A DNA stretch of 5,347 nucleotides from Lachnospiraceae bacterium (GTDB lineage: Bacteria; Bacillota; Clostridia; Lachnospirales; Lachnospiraceae). The stretch's first letter is position 1. Every line of letters starts with the position of its first letter. A model generated the notes under the pieces. That model was given only the letters and a program-made list of their open reading frames with translations. It ran no database searches and had not been told where the DNA came from. The stretch covers positions 1-5,347 of the forward strand of contig DMCJ01000133.1 in assembly GCA_003446735.1 (NCBI GenBank), read 5' to 3'. The translations under genes were made by a program, and so were the position numbers. Below, piece by piece: positions 1-5,347 of the stretch.

Positions 1-51
1 GATGATATCCTTTCGGATATGATGAGGATGATAAATGAACATTACAGATAA
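1..51 (+). CDS. C-terminal tail of an upstream gene, possibly tRNA dimethylallyltransferase (MiaA), partial
   Basis: Frame 1 is open from the window edge and ends at TAA 49-51, giving a 16-residue tail, DDILSDMMRMINEHYR. The other two forward frames stop early here. The tail overlaps the next gene, which starts at 35, by 17 nt, an arrangement common in tightly packed bacterial operons. The charged, helix-like ending with an 'ILxxM' pattern resembles MiaA C-termini. I also recall mutL-miaA lying upstream of this lyase family in Lachnospiraceae. Both points are inference; 16 residues cannot identify a protein, and an out-of-gene read-through of this length could occur by chance. Confidence 0.4.
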   Translation, partial: DDILSDMMRMINEHYR

Positions 52-1333
52 AACAAGAGAGCTTTATGAAATAAACGGCATAGACAAAGAGATCTTTAAA
101 ACAGGAGAGAAGATATTATCGACTCTTTATGACCGCTTTGTTGAGATAGACAGGATAAGTGAATATGGTCAGCTTAAAGTGGTATCTGCAATGCAGAAAT
201 GCCGCGTGAGCGAAGCCTGTCTTTTAGGTACGACCGGATACGGATATAACGATCTCGGAAGAGATACTCTTGAAAAAGTATACTGCGAGATCTTTCATAC
301 CGAGGATGCTCTTGTAAGGCCTCAGATAACCTGCGGTACTCATGCGCTTACCGTGGCATTATTTGGTAACCTTCGTCCCGGCGATGAGCTTTTATCCCCC
401 GTCGGAAGGCCCTATGATACCTTAAGCGATGTCATCGGCCTCGGGAACGCAAGAGGAAGCTTAAAAGAATACAATGTCTCTTACAGGGAAGTAGCGCTTA
501 AAGAGGATGAGAGCTTTGACTATGAAGGGATAAAAAATGCGATAAACGATAAGACAAAACTCGTTACGATCCAGAGATCGAAAGGCTATTCGGACAGACA
601 CAGTTTTACCGTAGATGAGATAGGAGAGCTCATTTCTTTTATAAAAGGGATAAGAAGCGATCTTAACATAATGGTAGATAACTGCTACGGTGAATTCGTC
701 GATATCATTGAGCCTTCCGACGTGGGAGCTGACCTTATCGTCGGATCCCTTATCAAAAATCCCGGCGGAGGCCTTGCTCCTTTAGGCGGATATCTCGCAG
801 GAAAAAAGGAAATGATCGAAAATGCGGCATCACGCCTCATTTCTCCCGGGCTCCTTAAAGAAGTCGGGGCTTCACTTAATGTCCTTCCGTCATTTTACCA
901 GGGTCTTTTCATGGCTCCCGTCGTAACCGCAAATGCTTTAAAGACCGCGATATTTGCTTCATATATGCTCGATCACTACGGTTTTAAGACCAATCCGGGG
1001 CCTACGGACAAAAGAGCGGATATAATCGAGGCGGTTACATTTAATGATCCCGAAAAAGTAAAAGCTTTCTGCAGGGGCATACAGTTTGCATCTCCCGTAG
1101 ACGGATTTGTCAGTCCCGAGCCCTGGGATATGCCGGGATACGACTCTCAGGTCATAATGGCCGCAGGTGCCTTTATCTCCGGATCTTCTATAGAGCTTTC
1201 CGCCGACGGACCCATGCGTGAGCCCTATAATGTATATTTTCAGGGTGGTCTTACCTTTCCACACGGAAAATACGGGATATTAAAAGCTGTAAGTGAGTTA
1301 AAAAAAGAGGGTTTACTTGATAAAAATCCCTGA
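35..1333 (+). CDS. Methionine gamma-lyase family PLP-dependent protein ('aluminium resistance protein', YnbB-like)
   Basis: Complete 432-residue protein, close to the usual length of this family (Pfam Met_gamma_lyase), a branch of the fold-type I, Cys/Met-metabolism PLP enzymes. It is expected to be cytoplasmic. The family is named for C-S lyase-like similarity and for a reported aluminium-tolerance association, but the physiological substrate is generally not established. Visible landmarks are the GTTGYGYND segment (65-73), the RPQITCGTHA stretch (95-104) that probably cradles the cofactor phosphate, VDNCYGEF (214-221), whose Asp215 fits the residue contacting the pyridine nitrogen, and GSLIKNPGGG (237-246), whose Lys241 is the likely Schiff-base lysine. 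The C-terminal YFQGGLTFPHGKYGI (401-415) is also typical. The start ATG at 35 has a GAGG Shine-Dalgarno at 24-27 with 7 nt spacing. Family assignment is firm; the reaction in vivo is not. It probably belongs to the transcription unit of the upstream gene it overlaps. Confidence 0.9.
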   Translation: MNITDKTRELYEINGIDKEIFKTGEKILSTLYDRFVEIDRISEYGQLKVVSAMQKCRVSEACLLGTTGYGYNDLGRDTLEKVYCEIFHTEDALVRPQITCGTHALTVALFGNLRPGDELLSPVGRPYDTLSDVIGLGNARGSLKEYNVSYREVALKEDESFDYEGIKNAINDKTKLVTIQRSKGYSDRHSFTVDEIGELISFIKGIRSDLNIMVDNCYGEFVDIIEPSDVGADLIVGSLIKNPGGGLAPLGGYLAGKKEMIENAASRLISPGLLKEVGASLNVLPSFYQGLFMAPVVTANALKTAIFASYMLDHYGFKTNPGPTDKRADIIEAVTFNDPEKVKAFCRGIQFASPVDGFVSPEPWDMPGYDSQVIMAAGAFISGSSIELSADGPMREPYNVYFQGGLTFPHGKYGILKAVSELKKEGLLDKNP

Positions 1334-1346
1334 AATATGATAAAAT
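1317..1346 (+). promoter_or_regulatory. Predicted sigma-A promoter for the mre operon
   Basis: A -35 box TTGATA (1317-1322, 5 of 6 to consensus) and a -10 box TAAAAT (1341-1346, 5 of 6) are separated by 18 nt. TG at 1338-1339 gives an extended -10 (TGA-TAAAAT). Transcription would begin near 1353, about 29 nt before the mreB start. The -35 box lies in the last codons of the lyase gene. An overlapping weaker pair, TTTACT (1312-1317) with TATGAT (1336-1341), also has 18 nt spacing. This is a sequence match only; the AT-rich gap makes some chance matching likely. Confidence 0.5.
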
Positions 1347-1369
1347 AAAAAGGTTAGACAGTACTTTTT

Positions 1370-1375
1370 AGGAGG
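1370..1375 (+). promoter_or_regulatory. Ribosome binding site of the mreB-like gene
   Basis: A perfect AGGAGG lies 6 nt before the ATG at 1382. It is the strongest Shine-Dalgarno in the window and sits at the head of the proposed operon, which fixes the mreB start and fits high expression of the scaffold protein. Confidence 0.85.
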
Positions 1376-1381
1376 TTAAAT

Positions 1382-2398
1382 ATGCCCATAAGCGCTTTCG
1401 GTATCGACTTAGGTACCAGTAATATAAAGATATATGCAAAAGGAGAGGAAGAGGTTTTCATCGCCAAGAACATGATCGCGATCGAAGGCAGGGATAATCT
1501 GTTTGCCTATGGAGACAACGCTTTTGAAATGTATGAAAAAGCGCCTTCGAACATCCATATTTCCTATCCTCTTAATAACGGCGTCATAGCGGATATCAAG
1601 AACATGCAGACGCTCATTAAATGCTTTGTTTCCGATATATGTCACGGCCCGATAAGACCTGCCGAATACTATGTAGCTGTTCCTCATGATGTGACCGAAG
1701 TTGAACAGCGTGCATTTTATGATCTGATAAAAGATGCCGGTCTTAAGGAAAAGAAGGTCTTGGTCGTTAAAAAAGCGATAGCCGACGGTCTTGGCATGGA
1801 TGTGGATGTCAAGAATTCCCAGGGCGTTCTCGTTGTAGATGTCGGCTACGAAACGACAGAGATCTCCATTCTTTCACTCGGCGGTATCGTTTTAAGCCGC
1901 CTTATAAAGATGGGCGGACTTAAGTTCGATCAGTCCATAATAGCTGCGGTAAGGAAGGAATTTAACCTCATAATAGGCGAAAAGACAGCAGAGAAGGTTA
2001 AGATAAGCTTAAGAAGACTTGAAAATGACAAAAAGGGAGCGATCGTTTACGGACGAGACATCGTAAGAGGCCTTCCCGTTGAAAGAGAGATCCCGACAGA
2101 TCTTATATATGACTGCATGAAGGAGAATTTCTCGCTTATCGTTGACCAGATAAGAGTCATACTTGAACGTACTCCTCCGGAACTTGGTGCCGACATATAC
2201 AGAAGAGGTATATATCTTACCGGCGGTGCGAGTCAGGTATCCCACCTTGACGAACTTATCGCTGACGGAACGGGCCTTAAGGTAAATGTTGCCGAAAACC
2301 CGATAGCCAGTGTGTCTTTGGGACTTGCAAGAGTCATCGGAGATCCCAATTACCAGTCTGTGGCATATCAGTATTTAAGCGGAACGGGGAAGGATTGA
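1382..2398 (+). CDS. mreB: Rod shape-determining protein MreB/Mbl family (divergent bacterial actin)
   Basis: Complete 338-residue actin-fold protein, normal MreB length. It should polymerise with ATP on the inner face of the membrane and guide the elongation machinery through MreC, MreD and PBP2. The phosphate-1 loop is FGIDLGTSNIKIY (6-18). AYGDNAFEMYEKAP (42-55) matches the MreB 'A.GEEA..M..R.P' block, VTEVEQRAF (104-112) matches 'VTEVERRAV', and SLGGIVLSR (165-173) and YLTGG (278-282) are clear family signatures. Its active site is unusual: Lys130-Lys131 occupy the place of the canonical 'EEPMAAAIG' glutamates, the phosphate-2 loop reads DVGYETTE (153-160) rather than DIGGGTTE, and TGGA replaces TGGG in the adenosine motif. 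It may therefore be a clade-specific paralog rather than the sole canonical MreB. First gene of the operon; mreC follows after 3 nt. Family is certain; the exact paralog name (MreB, Mbl or a third type) is less so. Confidence 0.92.
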   Translation: MPISAFGIDLGTSNIKIYAKGEEEVFIAKNMIAIEGRDNLFAYGDNAFEMYEKAPSNIHISYPLNNGVIADIKNMQTLIKCFVSDICHGPIRPAEYYVAVPHDVTEVEQRAFYDLIKDAGLKEKKVLVVKKAIADGLGMDVDVKNSQGVLVVDVGYETTEISILSLGGIVLSRLIKMGGLKFDQSIIAAVRKEFNLIIGEKTAEKVKISLRRLENDKKGAIVYGRDIVRGLPVEREIPTDLIYDCMKENFSLIVDQIRVILERTPPELGADIYRRGIYLTGGASQVSHLDELIADGTGLKVNVAENPIASVSLGLARVIGDPNYQSVAYQYLSGTGKD

Positions 2399-2401
2399 TA
2401 A

Positions 2402-3274
2402 ATGAAGAAAAAGCGAACACGCTTTACCCTTCAAAGTAAATATCTGCTTCTTATCCTTACCGGAGCCTGCGTTTTACTGATGGCCGTTACATTTTTTACC
2501 AATCTGTTTTCGGGTCCACTTGCCACGGTCTCGGGTTATGTTACTATACCCTTTCAGCGCGGCATAAGCAAGGTCGGCATATACTTAAATGAGCGTTCAA
2601 AAGACCTTCAGCAGATAAGAGATCTTCAAAAAGCTAACGAAGAGCTTCAGAAACAGGTTGATGAGCTTACCGTGCAGAATAATAATCTCGCTCAGGAGAG
2701 ATATGAGCTTAACAACCTGAGGAATCTTTATCTTATTGACCAGGAATATGCGCAGTATGTAAAGGTCGGAGCCAGAGTAATAGGCAAAGACACCGGTAAC
2801 TGGTATCACTCGTTTATCATTGACAAAGGTACCGATGACGGTATTGCCGTTGATATGAATGTCATGTCCGGAAGCGGACTTGTAGGAATAGTCACTCAGA
2901 CAGGCTCTAACTGGTCGAGGGTAACATCCATCATAAATGATAATTCAAACGTCTCTGCGATGATACTTGCAACAGGCGATAATCTCATCGTAAGCGGCGA
3001 TCTTGAGATGATGGAAAACAATATGATAACCTTTTCCAAGCTCGTTGATTCGGCCGACAAGGTAACGGAAGGAGATAAGGTCGTTACAAGCAATATTTCC
3101 GATAAATACCTTCCGGGACTTTTAATAGGCTATATAACGCGTATAGTTGACGATCCCAACAACCTTACTCATTCAGGAACGATCACTCCTGCAGTTGACT
3201 TTGAACATGTCGATGAAGTTCTCGTTATCCTTGATGTAAAGCACAATCCCGATGAAGGAGAGCATAACGAATGA
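2402..3274 (+). CDS. mreC: Rod shape-determining protein MreC
   Basis: Complete 290-residue bitopic membrane protein that links the cytoplasmic MreB scaffold to extracytoplasmic wall synthases, and is known in the family to activate PBP2-type transpeptidases. A short basic N-terminus (KKKRTR, 2-7) precedes one membrane helix at about 14-33, so the rest faces outside. A heptad-rich, Leu/Gln/Glu-rich coiled coil runs from about 62 to 113 and probably mediates dimerisation. The beta-rich MreC domain follows (about 120-280), with ARVIGKDTGNWYHSF (124-138), GLVGIV (159-164), NDNSNVSAM (179-187) and SDKYLPGLLIGYI (233-245). A polar, acidic tail closes the protein. The start has AAGG at 2390-2393, 8 nt ahead of the ATG, inside the end of mreB. 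The stop overlaps the mreD start by 4 nt (ATGA), implying coupled translation. All expected family parts are present and I see no oddity. Confidence 0.95.
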   Translation: MKKKRTRFTLQSKYLLLILTGACVLLMAVTFFTNLFSGPLATVSGYVTIPFQRGISKVGIYLNERSKDLQQIRDLQKANEELQKQVDELTVQNNNLAQERYELNNLRNLYLIDQEYAQYVKVGARVIGKDTGNWYHSFIIDKGTDDGIAVDMNVMSGSGLVGIVTQTGSNWSRVTSIINDNSNVSAMILATGDNLIVSGDLEMMENNMITFSKLVDSADKVTEGDKVVTSNISDKYLPGLLIGYITRIVDDPNNLTHSGTITPAVDFEHVDEVLVILDVKHNPDEGEHNE

Positions 3275-3798
3275 GCATGAAGGAACGCGGGATCGGAATA
3301 CTCATGATAATCGGCGTTTTTCTTTTGCAGTCGACCGTGATGAAAGCGATCGCCTTCGGAGGGGTCTCGCCGAATCTTCTTTTATTTGCCGTATCTTCCT
3401 TCGGTTTCAGGAGAGGGCGTAAAGAAGGGCTTCTTGCCGGCTTTTTTGCAGGGCTCCTTGTTGATATATTCTTCGGGGATATAATAGGTTTTTATGCACT
3501 TTTATACATGTATATAGGATATTTCAACGGCTTTTTCCAGAGGCTTTTCTTTAAGGATGAGCTTTTATTGCAGATACTCCTAGTCGGAGTAAGTGACTTT
3601 TTCTTTAATTTTGTTGTTTATGTACTCGTATTTTTACTTCGCGGAAGGTTCCACCTTGGATTTTATGTTCTTCATGTTATCCTTCCCGAGATCGTATATA
3701 CGATAATAATGACAATCATCATATTCCTCATTGCCCTTCTTTTCGAAAGGATAGTCGGCAATATAAGGGATAACGGGAGCGATATAAACATTGCTTAA
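3271..3798 (+). CDS. mreD: Rod shape-determining protein MreD
   Basis: Complete 175-residue, very hydrophobic integral membrane protein, typical MreD length. About six membrane segments are visible (roughly 8-26, 33-46, 52-69, 72-89, 98-122 and 131-158). Conserved MreD features are the PNLLL motif at 34-38 after the first helix, the RRGRKEGLLAGFFAGLLVD block at 47-65 with its Arg/Gly loop and membrane Asp, and the GFYALLYMYIGY segment at 73-84. It partners MreC in the elongasome; its mechanism in the family is poorly defined. The chosen ATG at 3271 overlaps the mreC stop and has AAGGAG at 3255-3260 with 10 nt spacing. An in-frame ATG at 3277 would be two codons shorter but too far from that site. 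The 3' end overlaps the next gene by 8 nt. Confidence 0.93.
   Translation: MSMKERGIGILMIIGVFLLQSTVMKAIAFGGVSPNLLLFAVSSFGFRRGRKEGLLAGFFAGLLVDIFFGDIIGFYALLYMYIGYFNGFFQRLFFKDELLLQILLVGVSDFFFNFVVYVLVFLLRGRFHLGFYVLHVILPEIVYTIIMTIIIFLIALLFERIVGNIRDNGSDINIA
3775..3793 (+). promoter_or_regulatory. Weak ribosome binding site and TTG start of the PBP2 gene
   Basis: GGGAG at 3775-3779 lies 11 nt before TTG 3791-3793. The spacing is long and the start codon is non-ATG. The TTG is supported because the encoded N-terminus (LKNLRDSIIGFISSR) is the short basic cytoplasmic leader expected before the PBP2 anchor. The first in-frame ATG (3839) would begin right at the membrane helix and lose that leader. Initiation probably relies partly on coupling to mreD, whose stop lies at 3796-3798. 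Confidence 0.65.
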
Positions 3799-5347
3799 GA
3801 ATTTAAGAGACAGCATAATAGGCTTTATCTCCTCCAGGATGTTCGTGCTTATCGTCGTTTTCCTTGTAATGGGCGGAACGCTTCTTTACAGGCTTTTTGA
3901 TCTTCAGATCGTCCACGGACAGGAATACTTAGACGAATTTACCTTAACCATCAGGAAAGAGAGAACGATCTCAAGTACCAGAGGTCAGATCTATGACAGG
4001 AACGGAAACCTCCTTGCATATAACGAGCTTGCTTATTCCGTTACCATAGAGGATGTCTACGAATCGGGAAGAGGCAAGAATGAAGCCATAAATACGACCT
4101 TAAACAAACTTATCGACATGATCGAAAAAAACGGTGACTACGTCGATAATGATTTTGATATCATCATAAATCAGAACGGCGACTATGCCTTTGCCGTTGA
4201 CGGGAGCTCGCTTCTTCGTTTTCTTGCCGATATCTACGGCGAGAGATATGTTGATGACTTAACATATGCCCAGAAGACATCCACGGCCGATGATGTGATG
4301 AATTATCTTTTCTCCACATCCAAATTCGGTATCGGTGAATATGAGACACCCGGAGTATATCGTTCTACATTTTATCCGGGACGCGGATTTTCCAAAAAGA
4401 GAGCTCTTCAGATAGCTACGATAAGATATGAGATGAGCTTAAACAGCTATCAGAAATACATCCCCACGGTCATATCCACGGATGTAAGTGATGAGACCGT
4501 TGCGATGGTACTTGAAAATTCCAACGATCTTCAGGGTGTGGCGATCGCAGAGGATACAGTAAGAAAATATGTCGATCCCCAGTATTTTTCACACATTATA
4601 GGTTATACCGGAAAGATCGACCAGGACGAATATGCCGAGCTGTCCCAGCAGAATGACAATTACGAACTTACCGACGTCATCGGTAAGAGCGGTATCGAAA
4701 GTTATATGGAGTCTTATCTCCAGGGTATAAAGGGCTCGGAGATCGTTTACGTTAATAACTTAGGTAAGGTTATAGAAACAAGTGACCGCGTTGAACCCCG
4801 TGCCGGAAACGACCTTTATCTTACGATAGATATGAACCTCCAGAAGGCCGTTTACAACCTTCTCGAGCAGAAGATCGCCGGTATCCTCATTTCACGTATC
4901 AGAAATGTAAAAGAATATGAACAGCCCGAAAACGCATCGGCAAGTAATATCATAATCCCGATAGATGACGTATATTATGCGCTTATCAACAACTCCGTCA
5001 TCGATATAAACCGGTTTTCCGATGATCATGCATCCGATACCGAAAAGAATGTGTACAGTAAATATACCGTAAAAAGGGATAATGTATTTGATACTATAAG
5101 AGCGCAGTTAAATGACGGAAGTACTCCGTACAGGGATCTTGACACCGAATATAAGGTTTATCAGTCATTTATAGTTAACCTTCTTACAACCGACGGTGTC
5201 ATTGTAAGTTCCAGCATAAATCCCGATGATTCCACATATAAGGCATGGAAGGAAGAAGAGTCGATAAGCCTTAAATCCTACCTCATGCATACGATAGCCA
5301 TGAACTGGATCGATATCAACAAGCTTTCCTTAGATGATAAATACATG
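3791..5347 (+). CDS. mrdA: Penicillin-binding protein 2 (class B, elongation-specific transpeptidase), 3' truncated by window end
   Basis: The frame is open from TTG 3791 to the window edge (519 codons, no stop). The product is a membrane-anchored D,D-transpeptidase subunit that crosslinks peptidoglycan during elongation and is activated through MreC. Residues 1-16 form a basic leader and about 17-33 one signal-anchor helix. TRGQIYDRNGNLLAYNELAY (63-82) is the hallmark start of the class B pedestal. The PBP dimerisation domain continues through RYEMSLNSYQKYIPTVIS (212-229), YFSHIIGYTGKI (265-276), the IGKSGIESYMESYLQGIKG block (297-315) and LTIDMNLQKAV (344-354). Normally the 'GAVVxMD...G' strand and the catalytic SxxK follow soon after. 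Here about 150 further residues (from about 365) show neither, so a long insertion sits before the catalytic domain. SxxK, SxN and KTG are all expected beyond the window. The position after mreD makes elongation-type PBP2, rather than division PBP3/FtsI or SpoVD, the best reading. The gene could also be named pbpA or pbp2. Confidence 0.88.
   Translation, partial: MLKNLRDSIIGFISSRMFVLIVVFLVMGGTLLYRLFDLQIVHGQEYLDEFTLTIRKERTISSTRGQIYDRNGNLLAYNELAYSVTIEDVYESGRGKNEAINTTLNKLIDMIEKNGDYVDNDFDIIINQNGDYAFAVDGSSLLRFLADIYGERYVDDLTYAQKTSTADDVMNYLFSTSKFGIGEYETPGVYRSTFYPGRGFSKKRALQIATIRYEMSLNSYQKYIPTVISTDVSDETVAMVLENSNDLQGVAIAEDTVRKYVDPQYFSHIIGYTGKIDQDEYAELSQQNDNYELTDVIGKSGIESYMESYLQGIKGSEIVYVNNLGKVIETSDRVEPRAGNDLYLTIDMNLQKAVYNLLEQKIAGILISRIRNVKEYEQPENASASNIIIPIDDVYYALINNSVIDINRFSDDHASDTEKNVYSKYTVKRDNVFDTIRAQLNDGSTPYRDLDTEYKVYQSFIVNLLTTDGVIVSSSINPDDSTYKAWKEEESISLKSYLMHTIAMNWIDINKLSLDDKYM

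Noticed and set aside
5..20. Small perfect inverted repeat (ATATCC, TTTC loop, GGATAT) just before the lyase ribosome binding site
   Set aside because: The stem is only 6 bp and AT-rich, has no U-tract, and lies in the coding end of the upstream gene. It is too weak for a terminator and could easily be chance.
959..1264. Reverse-strand open frame of 101 codons inside the lyase gene
   Set aside because: It is fully antisense to a well-supported gene, has no recognisable domain, and is best explained as a shadow of the sense codons.
1334..1381. Possible terminator or riboswitch between the lyase and mreB
   Set aside because: The 48-nt gap has no convincing GC-rich stem and is too short for a known riboswitch; it reads as a promoter plus ribosome site.
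1409..1687. Reverse-strand open frame of 92 codons inside mreB (and a similar one at 2009-2245)
   Set aside because: Both are antisense shadows of conserved MreB coding sequence, with no family resemblance or supporting context.
2597..3093. Reverse-strand open frames inside mreC (2597-2809 and 2896-3093)
   Set aside because: They oppose conserved MreC coding. Their hydrophobic composition reflects the complement of the coiled-coil and beta-domain codons.
3634..3816. Reverse-strand open frame across the mreD/PBP2 junction
   Set aside because: It lies antisense to two overlapping genes with strong family support and shows no domain.
4164..4349. Reverse-strand open frame of 61 codons, His/Arg/Ser-rich, inside the PBP2 gene
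   Set aside because: The odd composition is the complement of Asp/Glu/Tyr-rich codons in PBP2. The sense frame is continuous from 3791 to 5347.
3791..5347. Possibility that the PBP gene is a truncated pseudogene because no SxxK is seen
   Set aside because: The frame is open to the window edge with intact pedestal motifs. The catalytic domain is expected downstream, so absence here is explained by the window boundary.

Overview
This window looks like a core chromosomal segment of a low-to-mid GC Firmicute, most likely a Lachnospiraceae-type Clostridia (Butyrivibrio/Roseburia-like). The grounds are codon style (frequent ATA, CTT, AGA and TTA), strong AGGAGG-type ribosome binding sites, tight same-strand packing, and gene content that I recall as typical of that family. 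This placement is inference; no search was run.

Layout, all on the + strand. Positions 1-51 hold the last 16 codons of an upstream gene, possibly miaA. It overlaps the start of a complete gene for a PLP-dependent enzyme of the methionine gamma-lyase / 'aluminium resistance protein' family (35-1333). A likely sigma-A promoter with an extended -10 lies across the end of that gene (1317-1346). It appears to drive a cell-shape and wall-elongation operon: mreB-like (1382-2398), mreC (2402-3274), mreD (3271-3798) and the start of a class B penicillin-binding protein 2 gene, mrdA/pbp2-like (3791 to beyond the window end). The operon genes are 3 nt apart, overlap by 4 nt, and overlap by 8 nt, so translational coupling is likely. 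No non-coding stretch exceeds 50 nt, and I see no RNA gene, mobile element, CRISPR array or strong terminator.

Together the four operon products make up the core of the elongasome. MreB is the actin-like cytoplasmic scaffold, MreC the bitopic linker, MreD the polytopic membrane partner, and PBP2 the transpeptidase that crosslinks new peptidoglycan. The unrelated lyase gene next to them is probably a neighbour in a housekeeping cluster rather than a functional partner.

This is mostly an ordinary housekeeping region and I do not see a new defence or mobile system. The points worth a second look are the divergent MreB active site (Lys-Lys in place of the usual Glu-Glu, and a changed phosphate-2 loop), the long insertion in PBP2 before its catalytic domain, and the TTG start of the PBP2 gene.
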